A DNA stretch of 64,000 nucleotides. Origin: Endocalyx cinctus (Eukaryota > Ascomycota > Sordariomycetes > Amphisphaeriales > Apiosporaceae). The stretch is from NCBI GenBank assembly GCA_001600455.1, contig BCKC01000002.1, positions 1,426,001-1,490,000 of the forward strand, given 5' to 3'. Under the pieces are notes generated by a model. That model was not told the DNA's origin and did not search any database. It was given only the letters and a program-made list of their open reading frames with translations. A program made the translations under genes and the position numbers. Positions 9,237-23,560 of this stretch are shown in pieces. Position 1 is the first letter of the stretch. Each line of letters opens with the position of its first letter.

Positions 9237-12200
9237 ATGTCCAAGGCCGCTAACAAGCGTAAGCTCGCCGAGCAGCTACGAGCTTCTCGCGCTTCTGGTA
9301 AGAAAGTATACGAACTTTATGAGGGGCCTAACGAAGAAAACCTCTACGAAGAAGTCGATGAGAACCAGTACAAGAAGATTGTTCGAGACCGTCTAAACCA
9401 AGACGATTTTGTCGTTGACGACAATGGCGAAGGTTACGCCGATGACGGTCGCGAAGAATGGGACCGAGTACACAACTACGGCTCCGAGAGTGAAGATGAG
9501 CCTTCTTTCAGGAAAAAAGAGGGCAAGTCAGGTAAGATAAAAACACCACACCAGTTATAGTTACCTTTCGTGACAGATAAACTGACATCTGTTTAGACAA
9601 GAGGAAACGTGATGACGAAAAAGCCAAACGAGACGCGAATGACCGTGATATAAGTGAATATTTTATGCAAGGGCGAACAGCACCTCAACCTAAGCCAAAG
9701 GTAAACCGATCCCGCAATAACCCACCAACTGTTTCGATCCCCTGGGCTAATCATAGAACAGGCCGTAAAAACGGAAGCCGATTCTCAATTTCTGGCCGAT
9801 CTTCTCGGCGAAGTTGATTCTAATATCCCTGCCCCAGTATCCCGACCTTCGAAGCGACATCGTTCTCCTGAAAGACGCCGTGCTCGTCCTTTATCACCCG
9901 CTCGCCAAGTACGTCCGCCGATGGCAAAAAAAGCTAGGCTTAGTGAAGAAAGGCTGCTACCGACACCTCAAGCCGAAGATGCCTTGGTTGATGATGACAA
10001 TTTCTTGCCGCCCATGGACGATGATTTGCCTCCGATCATGGCTGAGGTGACCATGAGCGATCCTGCTCCAGCCCCTTCTTCTCCTACGGCAAATGTAGTG
10101 GCCCGTAAAGTCCAGCCGAAGATTGAGAAGGAAGAGGATGAGGATGAGGAGATGATGGAAGTCGCTCATGCTGGCGCAATAAATTCAGCGAGCGTTAACC
10201 TCGCATCGTCTCGTCCCATTAAGAAGCTAATCAAGCCCGATCCATACCCATCGCCAGCCAGTTCGTCCCCTACCAGGGCCCCTGAGACAGTTGCGGCTAG
10301 CATTGATTCCTCTTCCTGGAACGATGTGACCAGTAAACTGAATGTTGTAAACAGCACACCCACTTCATCCCAATGCACTGGAAAGATGGACTATAAAGAC
10401 GCTATCGAAGAAGATGGCAGTCTTAATATGTTTTGGACCGATTACACTGAGGTCAATGGTGCTCTTTGCCTATTCGGCAAAGTGCTGAACAAGAAGACGG
10501 GCAACCATTTGAGCTGCTTCGTCAAGATCGACAACATTTTGAGGAATGTATACTTTCTGCCGCGGCAATACCGCCAAAAGAACGGCCAAGACACCAGCGA
10601 AGAGGTGGAGATGTTAAATGTATACTCCGAAGTGGATGAGATTATGACCAAGTTAGAGGTCAACGTGCATAAAATCAAAGCATGTACCCGAAAGTATGCG
10701 TTCGAACTTCCCGGCATTCCAAAAGAAGCCGAGTACCTGAAATTACTGTATCCATACACAAGTAAGTTCATCTACTAAGCTGTCGTATAGTGAATTCTAA
10801 TACTAACGATAAACAGGGCCACAAATTTCGCCTGACACAACTGGCGAGACATTCTCGCATATTTTCGGAACCAATACGGCCTTGTTTGAGCAGTTTGTCT
10901 TGTGGAAAAATATCATGGGTCCATGCTGGCTTAAGATTAAGGATGCTGACTTCGGATCCTTGAAGAATTCTTCCCACGCCAAACTTGAGGTTCTCGTCAG
11001 TGATCCGGATACGATCTCATCCATAAGTGAATCTGACAACCTGGATGCCCCCCCTTTGACGCTGATGAGCATGGCTATGCGAACCACATTCAATGCCAAA
11101 GAGAACAAACAAGAAATTCTCTCCATTAGCGCACGTATATATGAGAATGTCTCACTTAGCGATACAACACCTGCCGATAAGCTCCCGTCGCGAACGTTTA
11201 CACTTATCAGACCCAACGGCAATGCTTTTCCCTTGGGCTTTGAGAAGTTGGCCTTGAGCAGGAAGACGGGAATGATTAAGTTAATGAAGCACGAATTCGA
11301 GATTCTGTCAATGTTCTTAGCTCAACTTGATCTCGCCGATCCTGATGTGATCCTTGGTCATCAACTTGAAGGTGTCGACTACAGCATCCTTTTGAACCGA
11401 TTGCAGCAAAGAAAGAGTCCACAATGGTCACGACTCGGCCGGCTACGGAGAGCTCAGTGGCCAGCATCGATCGGCAAAGTCGGCGGAAACGTCTTTGCCG
11501 AAAGACAGATCATGGCCGGTCGTCTGCTTTGTGATCTCGCAAATGATGCCGGAAAGTCTGTCATGTTCAAGTGCCAGTCGTGGAGTCTGACCGAGATGTG
11601 TAACATCTACCTTGGTGGAGGCGTTCACAGAAGAGACGTCGACAACGAGGTCGCTCTCAAAACTTGGGCTACCGAGAAAACAGGGTTGATGGATTACATC
11701 ACTCACATGGAAGCCGATACGTACTTCATCGCAGCGTTGGCTTTAGGAACCCAGATGCTTCCATTGACCAAGGTCCTGACAAACTTGGCGGGTAACTCCT
11801 GGGCCAGAACCCTCACTGGTACCCGAGCTGAGCGGAACGAATACATTTTATTGCACGAGTTCCACCGCAATAAGTATATCTGCCCCGACAAGCAAGTTTT
11901 CAAGGGCCGATCAAAAGCGGAAGACGAAACCAACGAGCAAGACGCGACAGAGAGTAAGAAAAAAGATAAATACAAGGGAGGTTTAGTTTTTGAACCAGAG
12001 AAGGGTCTGTATGACAAGTTTGTCCTCGTCATGGACTTCAACTCTCTATACCCCTCCATCATTCAAGAATTCAATATTTGCTTCACCACCGTTGAGCGTA
12101 GTGCAATGGTAAGATTCACAGTTTTGTCAATTTTTCAGTTCCCAGCTAACACTTTTAACAGATGGAAGATGAGGACGCAGTACCAGAGGTCCCAACAGAA

Positions 12201-13955
12201 CAGAACCAAGGTATTCTACCTAGACTAATTGCCACTTTAGTCAGTCGACGTCGACAGGTCAAATCGTATATGAAAGACAAGAATGCTACACCCGAACAAC
12301 TGGCTACATGGGATATTAGGCAGCTTGCCTTGAAACTGACCGCCAACTCTATGTACGGTTGTTTGGGTTATACAAAGTCACGATTCTATGCTAGGCCTCT
12401 TGCTGTACTCACTACCTACAAGGGTCGTGAGATTCTGCGGAATACAAAGGAGCTCGCTGAGTCGAGAGCTCTTCAAGTCATCTACGGTGATACAGACTCG
12501 GTCATGATCAATGCCAATGTCGACTCGGTAGCCGATGCTCTCAAAGTCGGTAACGAGTTCAAGAAAGCTGTCAATGACCGCTACCGCCTCCTGGAGATCG
12601 ATATCGACAACGTATTCCGGAGAATTCTGCTGCAGGCGAAGAAGAAGTACGCGGCTATCAACCTCGTAGAAGCCCCCGGTGGTAAATTTATCGAGAAGAT
12701 GGAGGTCAAGGGTCTCGACATGAAGCGCAGAGAATACTGTGCCTTATCTAAGGAGATCTCTACCCGAATTCTTAACGAAATTCTATCAGGCGACGACACC
12801 GAAGTGTCTGTTCAGCGTGTGCATGAGTACCTCCGAGAGATCTCTGGCAAGATGCGCGAGTCCGCCATTCCGGTGCAGAAGTACATCATCTATACCCAGC
12901 TCGGTAAAGCACCAAAAGAGTACCCAAATGCGGACTCGATGCCTCAGGTACAAGTAGCTCTCCGAGAGATCGCCAAGGGCAAGAATATCCGCAAGGGCGA
13001 CGTCATATCGTACGTCGTAACGGGAGACAGCAAGTCCACTTCGGAGCCCGTAGCGAAGCGCGCGCGCACTCCGCAAGACGTTATGAAGGCGGACTCGGAC
13101 CTCAAAGTCGACGTCGAGTGGTATATCGGCAAGCAGATCTTCCCGCCGGTCGAGCGTCTCTGCGCCAACATCACCGGCACGTCGACGTCGCAGCTCGCCG
13201 AGAACCTCGGCCTCGACGCCAGGCGGTACGCCAACAACTCGTCCCACGGCGGTTCGGGGTCCAACGACCTCGAGATCCACCCGCTCGAGTCCCAGATACC
13301 GGACGAGGTGCGATTCCGCAACTGCGCGCGGCTCTCGCTCCGCTGCCGCCGGTGCAAAGCCTCGACCGCGTTCGAGGGCCTCTTACCTCCTCCTGCTTCC
13401 GACGCCGAGGGATCAAGTAGCAGGGCCGCGGTGACCCCTCAAGGCCTGACCTGCCCGTCTTGCTCGTCGACGATACCGAACCTCAGCGTCGTCGCCCAGG
13501 TCGAGCACGCGATCCGCGCCGAGACCTCGCGGTACTACGAGGGCTGGCTCGTCTGCGACGACGCCTCGTGCGGGAACCGCACCCGCCAAATGGCCGTCTA
13601 CGGTACCCGGTGCCTCGGCCCCAAGGGTCTCGCGTCGGGCTGCCTCGGCCGGATGCGGTACGAGTACAGCGAGCGCGACGCGTACAACCAGCTCGTCTAC
13701 TTCGCCTCCCTCTGGGACGTCGACAAGGCCAAGTCGCGCGCCGACTCGGGCGCCACGGGCCTCGGCGGCCAGGGGAACGCCGGTTCCTTGTCCGCCGCCG
13801 AGAGGGATCACCTCGTCGCCCTCGTGGAGCATAATCGCGCGCGCTTCGGCACCGTTAAAGCCGCGGTGGATAAGTACCTCGATAAGTGCGGTCGTCAATG
13901 GGTCGCTATGGATACGCTGTTTGGAAAATTGGGCTTTATCACCGCTACCGCGTAA
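9237..13955 (+). CDS. POL1: DNA polymerase alpha catalytic subunit
   Basis: Family-B polymerase that, with primase, makes the RNA-DNA primers for nuclear replication. Five exons: 9237-9531, 9597-9700, 9762-10761, 10817-12108, 12162-13955; all four introns have GT-AG ends and the phases join cleanly to 1494 aa, close to the family's usual length. The N-terminus (KRKLAEQLRASRASGKKVYELYE) is the standard polymerase alpha start. Exon 4 holds the inactivated exonuclease domain and motif A (MDFNSLYPSIIQEFNI, about 871-886). Exon 5 begins at residue 898 and holds motif B (KLTANSMYGCLGY, about 955) and motif C (YGDTDS, 1005-1010) with the two catalytic aspartates. Two C-terminal cysteine modules follow: CRRC...CPSC, and CDDASC with later Cys pairs, which tether the B subunit. 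The last 950 bp are clearly more GC-rich than the rest. Confidence 0.97.
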
Positions 13956-15390
13956 AAAAAAATTGAGGTGAAGATGAAAAGAAATTAAGAAAGAGTGAAA
14001 TGGGTCATGAAAAATGAGAAAGGGGGGGTTTTAATGAATGATATGGTTCTCTTTTTTTTTTTTCTCTCAGTATCCGTCGTCTGGTATTTGTTGGACTTGA
14101 TTGATACTTTGTATATTGAAGGAAAGACAGGGGGAGGAGGGTGGCGTTGGCTGGGTTAACTGATTGATTACTTGTAAATGCTGCTTATTTTACGATATTA
14201 TATATACATAATACTTGTCACTTGTGATCTGGTTCAGTCTCCATTCGTCTCTGCTGTGTCTTTGCCTATTAGTAGATGTATGTATGTATGTATGTATGTA
14301 CACGGCGTTGATCGATACTTCGTTGTTTTCATACTCTTACATCTAGAATTAAGATGTTTGTATACCATCACTCACTACTTTCATCTTCAAATACAAGCAT
14401 ATACACTAAGACAGTCAAGGAAGTTTTGAGCTATGGTAAGTATGATTTTCATGCCCCTTAATTTCCGCGAGAGAACCAAATAGTAATATTTTGGTACTAT
14501 GTATATCACTACGGAGAAAATCACGTCCTTTTTTCTTCATTTACGATAACAACGTAAAAATTTGAGGGCTACCACTGGCGATATGTCTGTCTAGAAATTA
14601 AGTCTGGTATACATGTTATCTTTTTCTTCACGCTCCCCTCCCTTATTTCCCTTTCTACCCCCTCCTTCTCCTCCCCCTCCTCCGATCCGAAGCAACCCGG
14701 CTGAAAAAAAAAGAACTCCAGTGCCTATCGAATGATAGCAGCGAGTGCCCTTAACCAGCCCCCCTAATGTACGTCGATGATGATACGTGCCCAACATGAA
14801 AGTGCCGAGTGGGAAAAAAAAGAAAAGAAAAGAAACAAAGCCAGCGGCTAAATCATACCCCTAAACGCAAGTTACAATATGAGAAAAGGGGAGGGAAAAA
14901 AAAGAAAAGAAAAAACAAGTACAAGAGCATTTCCCCGTTATGTCTGTATGACGATCCATTTCTGAATCTCACGATGAATCATCCCTCTAAAGATTTCATT
15001 CGTTATCATCGCTCCGAACTGTCATGAAGGCCCGATTGTTGCATATTCGCATCGCACGTCACATGAAAGTTTTCCCCATTAAACAGTATACTGGACCAAT
15101 CGATGCCACCGGTAAACAGTGAAATATTATAGAACACAATTTTGGGAAGTGAAAGATACGGGGCAAATGATGTCTTTATGGGGACAGGTCGTGAGAGAAA
15201 ATGATCTAACCGACACAAGGTATCATAACAATAATAATAAAATGGAAAAAAAGAAAGCCTGGCTTTTTAAAAAGACACATTTTTTAGACCCCGTAAATGC
15301 AACGCAACCATTTTGTCCCGGTCTATGCACAATAATGCTGCCGCAAATGCAAGACATGTCTATGATCTAAGGACGGATATTCGCCTCCCT
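13956..15390. other. Convergent intergenic region POL1 / eIF4G
   Basis: Holds both 3' UTRs. It contains an (ATGT)n microsatellite at 14275-14301 and several short A-rich tracts at 14800-14920. No supported gene. Confidence 0.65.
14275..14301. repeat. (ATGT)n microsatellite
   Basis: About six tandem copies of a 4-bp unit in the POL1 3' region. Confidence 0.85.
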
Positions 15391-18300
15391 CTATTTTGCG
15401 GCAGTTGCCGAATTGTCTGGGGTGGCTTTAGGAAGAGCAGGCGATGCGGCCGTGGACGGTGGCGAAGCTGGGTTATCCGCATCCATTTGAGCTAGTAGAC
15501 TGTTCTAAATGTTAGTATAACTTCACAAAAAAAAAATAAACATTATCAGGACTAAAAGTGAAAGAAAAAAAAAAACTTACCCGAACGAATTCGTGCTGCT
15601 TTGAGTCTCTCTCACCGGAGGAGTACCTGTTCGAGACGAGGCACCGGAATCCTCTGCTCCTCTACCTAAGGACCCGCCAGGACCGAGGCGACGGCCGCTG
15701 TTGCTGCGAGATCCGAGCATCGACATAGGGCCGAGCGTGAGGTTCGAGTTGGATGCCCTGTTGGCACCACCCTTGAGACGACGTAGATCATCAATTCCAA
15801 CTTGGTTGGGGGCTGGCTGGGGGAATCCTGAAGAAAAGTTGCGAGAGTCCGTTCGGCCCATCTGTCGTCCGCCTGGTCCGCCTCTCTGGGTGGATCGAGC
15901 CGCTTCCGCCATCTTCAGGGCTGCCGCTGCCTCTGCTTCTGCACGGACTTCTTCGAGCGTCTTCGGTCCTTTGTTGGCCTCTTTAGACACCCAGTTGGCT
16001 CTTCTCAAATCCAATACGTCCATCAACATAAACTTCAAACGGCTAGGAAGTTCAGGCAAGTCGACCATCGATTGGATACGCTGGAAGTAGGCATCCATCA
16101 TCAACCGGCCCTTCTCAGCAGCATCTAGGTTGGCACCGATCGTCCTAAGGAGCTTAGATAGAGACTCAATCTCGGCTTCGTCAGGAATACCGGTGTAGTC
16201 AACCAGCTTCCTAACACATTCATGCATGATACGCTCCGTAAGCATGCTTAACTTGTACAGCTCACCGATAAACTGAACAAGACCAAGTCCTCTTCTCTTG
16301 GCGGCAGCGGCAATATAGTATTCATCTGAAAGCATGGCCGCCTCAAGAGTCTTCTGATCTCCGCCTTCCGGCTCAGGAAGGGATACTTTCCAACCACGCT
16401 CGAATTCCTCCTGGCAACGGTTCAGCAGGTACTTGCGGAAGAGAGCACCTCCACTGACAACCTGGCCATTCTTGTCCTTGATCCGCTCGTCACGAATCTC
16501 AGAACTCATAGTATCAAGCATCTTCTTGCAGAATTTGGCATACATGGACGCCCAGTGTGCTTCGTCGGTCGCCTTCTCGAAAGTAAGCTGGATAACCTGG
16601 CGCAGAGTTCTGCCGTCCGTCTCATCCTTAGACTGCCCGGCAATCTCCAATATTTGGCCTGAGATTCTGTCGAAGTTTTCTGGAGTCATCTTGTTCAAAG
16701 CGGCCTTCACCTTTCGTTGCACCATGTCAGGCTCCATGAGGGCGGTGGCTTGGTTGGCAAGAGCGCTTTGTGCCCCCTTTCCGATACTCGTTGGTTTCCA
16801 ACCACTGGAGGAAACGTTGAGAGCCTCGATCTTCATGCCGGCGGTAAGTGGCATAGTCTTAGCTGCCTGCGCTTCCGACTTAGCATTGAAAGTGCTCTGC
16901 TTGCTAGCATTGCGACGGCTGCTTTGTCGTGGCGAATGAGGCATGCTACCCATGTTCGAGCTAGAAGGCGTTCGGCTCATCGGGTTGCCACCTGGGAATG
17001 CTGATCCAGGTCTCTGGAAGGCGGCCATGGGATTAATGGCGTTTCGTGACATCGACTTCTCGCTCATTTCGAATCGTTGAGAAGAGGTCGTTCCAGGGGG
17101 AAGAGTTCTACCACCTGGAGCACCGAAGCTACCCATGGGGAAGCCTGAAGGGCCACCGCTCCTAGAGTTTTGCCTTCCAGGGCCACCTGCAGGCGTCCGC
17201 ACCGACGCAGATCGTCCACCTTCGTTATCGCCGATAAGAGTTTTAACTTGCTGGTGGAAGTCAAGTGATGGTTGTTCAGTAAACACCGTCTTGAACTGTA
17301 ACAAGAATTGGGAGTCATATTTGAACGACTTTCCCTTGTTGGTGACAGCAGCATTCAGAGCCGGGTTTGGCGAGCTGATGCCGGGAGGATAAATGTCTGT
17401 TTTGATAACGTCAAGAAGCCTCGCAGTCTTGAGCGAATGGAGTGCCGCGCTTGGTTGGGGTGCCTCGACCGACTTGGTGTTAAGCGGGGCAAGGTTTAAG
17501 GCTGCCGGTTTATTTCCACGGCCACTAGGACTGGGCTTGGCCCCAGAAGCTGCGGAGGGCTTATCGGTGAGAGTCAGATTAGCCAACTTAGAGGTAGTCT
17601 CCGTAGTTGAGGGTGCTTCAACTTTATCATCTGCAAGCTTGCCTCGTCCCTTGAGCATGTCCTGAAGGCTAGGTCGGCCGGGGGGTACGCCCGCACTGCT
17701 AGCCTCAGCACGTTTCCGCTCCTTTTCTTCCTCGAGTCGCTCCATTTCGCGTTCTTGCTCTCTGAGCTTACGATCATTTTCAGCAGCGTTAGCAATTCTC
17801 GCTGCTTCTTCTGCTTCTTTCTTCTTCGCTTTTTCGACGGCGGCCTTGGCACGGTGCTCCTCCTCTTGCTTCTCACGTAAAGCCTCAGCCTCTTCCATTT
17901 CGCGGATCTGGCGCTCAATTTCGTCTTCGCCCATCTCATCCGGACCTTCGGCAGGCTTGGGGGCCTGTGCTTCCGTGGCTGGCTGACCCGAGGTCTCAGC
18001 CGCCGTGTCTGATACCTCCGCGGACGGCTCGATCTTGGTAGCAGGGTCCTCCTTCGCGTCACTTTCGGCAGACTTAGCAGATTCGGCGTCCTTGCTCTTA
18101 TCGCCGCTAGCAGCCAATCGCATCTTTTCCTTGAATTCATTCCGGACTTCCTCGGCTGACCTCGAGTTTGTAGAGCTGTCAGAGCGAACATGGGCGGACG
18201 GTTTAGGGGTAGAAGATTTAGGCGGCGGAGTGGGCGTAGAGGAGACGATAGGCGGAGTTTGCGTTTGCGGTGCGATCTGAGCGGGCGAGGCCGGGGGCTT

Positions 18301-20046
18301 TAAGTTCTTGAGATCGAGAGCCTCTCCGGCGGCGTTTTTGATGAGAATAGCGTGACTACCTTTCTGCGGGCGAGAGAACTGGGACGAGACTACGGGTGGT
18401 GGTTTGATCTGCGCGGGTGCAGGCTGCGGGGTGCCTTGAGCAACAACAGGCGCTTGGGGCTGCCCGGTGCTCGAAGCAGGACGAGGCTCGATAGATACCT
18501 GAGACGAGTTTCGAGACATTGGCTGACCCCCGGGAGGATTGTAGGGGCCAGCATTGTACGGTTGCTGATAGTTGGGTCCGGGTGACTGTCCTTGCATCAT
18601 CGGGTATATGGGATATGTAGTAGGCATGGGCATTTGAGGTTGCCTCATGTTGGGGTCATAATGGGCACCATAGTAAGTCTGCTTTATGTTAGTAAATTTT
18701 TCAAAGTTACCGCTTTCAGGCGATAGATCTAAGCGCCCGTTATACACGGGGTACGGTGGTTGTAGAGGAATTAAAGGAGGTTCTGCAGGTGGTTTGTCAA
18801 ACGAGACTATCGGACTACCACCAGCATGCCGCGGCTCGTTCTCAGTGGCGAGCGGCTGAGTAGTAAGACGCTTACTGAAGTGTCTTGCTTTCGGGTTAAA
18901 ACTTTGATGACCAGTACGATCACGATCACCACGAGAGTACTGCTCAGACCATCGATCGCGACTCGAGTACTTCTCGTTGTCACGACGCGGAGCTTTCATC
19001 TTTTGTTTTTTGGAAAATACGCGTTCATTAGGAAAGGGGGGTTTTACTTGTGGGACTTGGGCAGGCCCCATGGGTGGGGGTCCGTAATAGTACGGTGGCA
19101 TGCCCGCCGGGGGCATGTTTGGAGCTTGAGGCATGGCGGCCGCGAGAGCCGGGCTTCGATGACCGCCGGGTGGCGGAGTACCAAATTGTTGCTGACGATT
19201 ATTGCCGTAGTTGGGTGGCATCCCGCCGCGTGCCTGACCACCTTGAGGGCCCCGGTTGTAGTTGTTTGGGGGGTATCCCATGGATGGGTTATGATTATAA
19301 GCGTTGTTATATCCACCACGGCCACGGCCGGAATAACCTCCTCGAGGAGGGCCGGGGTTGCTCATCTCGCTCACGTTTGAGCCTCTTCTAATATGCGGCG
19401 AATGTTGTGGTCCTAGATTATGCTCTCGGTGAGAGATGGTAGGGGTTCCCATAGGTCGTTGTTCGCCATCACCGCTAAAACTACCGAAAGTCATACCTTG
19501 CTGAGCGGTGCTAGAAGGGGGTCGGCCACCGCTAGCAGAGGGCTGAGGGATAGGCGATGGAGAAGTACGAGGGGTCGAGACGGGAAGAGCGGGAGGAGCG
19601 GCTCCGGGAGCTGGAGAGCTGTGAGCCAGAGCGGGGGATTCTTGATAGCCGAATTGAATACCGGTCTTTGCTACGGAGCCACCGTTGGCAGAGTAGCTGT
19701 TGGGACCGTTTGCACTCATGGTGACAGATCCTTTTCGGTTGTGGTCAGAGACACCGTTTACGTTGGAAGTACCGTGGGCAACAGCGGGGGTGCCCGGGAC
19801 AGGGTTGGGGACAGCAGGCATAATATTAGGTCGGCCGTTCATAGGCGATACGGAGGAAGATTTCGCATGTTGCGGGGGCGCAGACGATCCGGCGGCAACG
19901 ATCGGCTGATTCGAACCAGTCGCGACCACAGGCGTCGATGCAGGCTTCTTAGCTGCGCCGGCAGCAGAAGCGTATGACGGTGCAGAAGCGACTTTGGAGT
20001 TGTTCGAAGCCGGATTTGCCGCTTGCTGACTCGCAGGAGAAGTCAT
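15391..20046 (-). CDS. TIF4631: Eukaryotic translation initiation factor 4G (eIF4G)
   Basis: Scaffold of the cap-binding complex eIF4F; binds eIF4E, eIF4A, eIF3 and poly(A)-binding protein in the cytoplasm. Exon 1 20046-15581, intron 15580-15500 (GTAAGT donor, TACTAAC branch), exon 2 15499-15391; 1524 aa. The first 600 residues are disordered, rich in Gly/Pro/Ser/Gln with RGG-like patches. A Lys/Glu coiled coil lies at about 690-790. The eIF4E-binding motif YDSQFLL starts at Tyr910 after the conserved block from ALHSLKTARLL to IYPPGI. The MIF4G HEAT domain covers about 1110-1365 (NKMTPENFDRISGQI to LDLRRANWV). The second exon adds 35 residues (LLAQMDADNPASPPST.). Two competing acceptor AGs stand 5 bp apart and only the downstream one keeps the frame. 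Start: first ATG of a clean frame with a long 5' leader. Confidence 0.95.
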
Positions 20047-22327
20047 AAGTGACGAGGTAATAGCTTTTGGTAGAGGTCTACGTGGGTATTGTATATAAAA
20101 CTCGGCGTATGCAGGTTATGATATAATTTTTTTCCCTTCGCCTGGGATGATCAATTTTCTTCTTTTTTTTTCAATTCTCGTGTCCGAAAAAAAGTCGAGA
20201 AGAAAGAAAAAGAAAGAAAAAGGAAAAAGTTTTAAGGCTGAAATGCAAACGAGTCGATTGATCGAATGTCAAATTCGAGTCAACAAGTGCAGTGAATGAA
20301 AGTTGGTGTGGCGAAGTATTAGGAGAAGAGAATGACAATATCGTCTTTTATTCTTATTTATTTCTTTTTCTTTTTCAGATAGGGTCGCAAAAATTAAAAG
20401 TAAGTGATTATTTGAGAATAAACACTTGAATTCAACTGATGGCCTCTAAGTTGTTGCTGAGATATGACCGCACTTTTTTTTTTTTCTTTAAAAAAAAAAA
20501 AAAGTTTATTCGTTAGGCTCGATGGTTCGTGAGGATACCGAAGAATCTAAAAGGTCAAAGGGTAAACCCTGATCGGATAATCTTTCTTCTTTTATCTTTT
20601 CTGAAAAGGAATGAAAAAGAGGTTTTGCAAAATACTAGGAGTATCGCTAAAACTTCTTGATGAATATCGATTTATTGTATCTCCTTTCTCACTGTTGATT
20701 TCGAGAGATCACAGTGGGAAAAAAAGGTAAAAAAAAAAAAAAAAAAACTCAGCGCGAGAACGAAGCTGGGTTGCTTGTCTCGGGCAAAAAGAGTATATTT
20801 AGAGATTAACGGAGTGGAGAGAGAGGTATTAAACTCTGTAAGTAAATACAGAGAAAAATACAAAAATAAAATCCGACCTGAATATTAAAAAAAGAAAAAT
20901 TCAAGGAGGGAAAGGATAACGACCTTCAGAAGGGGATGTTTCTTCCTAGGTCGTATGGTGGTGATCTATGATCAACAATTTGTGGTGAGAGTGTGTTAAA
21001 AAAAAAAAAAAAATCCCTATGAAAGATTTTTTTTTTTTTTATTCTTTGAAGGGGGAAAAAAAGATTGGGTCGGGGTTTAGGTGTCCTGGGCCGCCGGGGT
21101 ACACTAAATGGAGATTGGTTGATGGATTTAAAAATACAGCTAATTGATTAGTGCGCGTTTTTGTATGGTATTGTGTTAAATATTAATACATGGGGGCTGC
21201 CAACCTTAAAGTGGATACGGGTTTCGAGCAACATGTAAATCTAAGAATAAGTACCAACACTCTGAATTTATATAAGAAATTATCATAAATCTACTTACAC
21301 ACAGAACAAACTTGAGAAAGACACTAAGATTCACCTCAAATGCTAAGTGCTTGGTACCATTATCTGATCTCAGGCAGCCACTTAAGTATAGTACATAAGT
21401 AATTAGGTAGGTAGTTAGGTAGTTCATTACCTACGAGTTAGTGTACATAGTATATTATATAGAAGGTACATTCATTACCTTAGGTATGTACATACCTATA
21501 GGTAGATACCTAGATACCTAGATACCTATTTTGATACTAATCATACTAAATACCTACAAGTAAACAATCTACATAGTACGGCAGATATAACCTTGGAACA
21601 TTCATTATATACTGTAACAATCCACGAGGTCCAAGTTCATAAGTACGCGTATCTATTTGGCTATTTGGGAAATAAGGGTACATTGTTTATAGTTTATAGT
21701 ATCTTAGTATCTACTTAAATACTTTACTCCTTCATAAATTTTCCAAATATTATGAAACTTTATTTTACAGTGGTAAATAAACATAACCCTAGAGAGATAG
21801 CTATGAATATTTTCCCCCTACTATATCCAATATGTATGTACACGACTGAATAGAATGCGACCACAGATACACTAGAATCGGATTTGGCAGGCGGTAGAAT
21901 AAAACGATAGGGTTGAAAACCAAACACCACCGGCAAATTGCTATTTATTTATTTATTTTTATTTTTTTTTTTTTTGGTTCTCCAAAGAAATAAATAAAAA
22001 AAGGTGATCGATAATATAGTTCCAGGGGAATTAATGAGGGTTCAGTAGGTATTGCTTATTTTTAGTTTAGATCTTCCTTTAAAGCATTAATGATTGCTCA
22101 GGTTTAATAATTTAATGATTGCTCTCTCTTTTTTTTTCCCCCTTCATCCCTTAATTATTATCTCCATTCATCCATCCCTAGCTCCATCCCACTATTAAGC
22201 ATAACCTCAATAACGATAACAGAAGGCCGTGCCAGCCTGTGGACTTTTTCAACATATGATTGTTAAGGTTATGTTTTGTTTGAAACAAGAGTTTGATGCT
22301 CCCGCACGCACCTTCTATACTACAATA

Positions 22328-22330
<3 letters not shown>

Positions 22331-22362
<32 letters not shown>
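22331..22362. repeat. (GA)16 microsatellite
   Basis: Sixteen uninterrupted GA units in gene-free DNA. Confidence 0.95.
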
Positions 22363-22365
<3 letters not shown>

Positions 22366-23540
22366 TCCCAAGTCCCAAGCTACAAAGAGGTAGATCAAAT
22401 CCAACCACCACCTCTACCTCTCTCACCTTTCTTACTATTTTATTCTCCGCCTCTCGTAAAACCAGGTTTACTTCTCCATGATAGTAAGAGGAGGACAGAG
22501 AGTTTTCATAAATAAAATCCGTACATAAAAAAGAGATCCTAATAAGTAGATAAACATCAAAATGACTCATCGGAAATAGCCATATAGCCGTAAGTTATCA
22601 CCTTCGCACCTGTGGTTCAAAAAATCAAAAATTCCCGAAAAGGGAATGCCCAACCCTCCATTGGACAAATCGAGACAAGTTGGGGTTTTTTTTTTTTTCA
22701 ATACCAACTTTTTTTTATTTTGGTTTTTATAAATATGTTCTTTTGTGTGCGACGGAAAAAAAAAGTTTAGTTACCCCGGAAATTCCTCTCCATAATTTGC
22801 ATGTACTTTACCTTACGGCAGCATAAGATAATTCGCAGAGGGAAGAGAAAATAACTCGCTATCTTATGAGATAATCACTTAGTATGTCGAAGGCTATATA
22901 AACTACGGTAAACGTAGATTAAATAGTGTACAATCCAGACCACGTACGTCGGTAGTAGCTTTCTCTTTCTCTCTCTTTCTCTGTTTGCTCGGTATGAAAA
23001 TGAATGCTTATAGAAGGTTCCAATCGATCACCGGCAGTACTACCCGTGTTTATTGCCTCCGAATATCTTGTAGTGGTAGTACCAGTGTGAGTAGCCTAAC
23101 TTACTTGATTGGCAGACTGGTAAGTTTGCTGTAGTGTAGACTTTCAGAGCTAAGCAGTAAATACTTAAGTATACTGCCTATTTAATACTACGTTCCTAAG
23201 TATATATTCCAGGAGATGAAATAGTGTACTACTCCGTATGTAATTACGGATTAAAAAAAAGAAGATTGGACGTTCATCCTCCATCGAACCATCAGCCATC
23301 AGCCTCCTATTTTTCCCGCTTCCTTCCATCTCTTCTTTCTTTAGCACCCCAAGGCCTCGTTCAGTGGCAAACACGGGGGTTTTGACTCATCTTATCTCAT
23401 CTCACCCTATCCGCTTTGTTGATATGGGATGACATGACGGCAACCCGTCATAACATTTTGGAGAAGGTAAAGGTTAGATATGAAAAAAAAAACCACCCAC
23501 TCGAGTCAGCAATCCCATCTAATTATCCTGCTATTTTGAA

Positions 23541-23560
23541 TTTGCTTTGCTTTGCTTTGC
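23541..23560. repeat. (TTTGC)4 microsatellite
   Basis: Four perfect 5-bp units followed by a T run. Confidence 0.9.
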
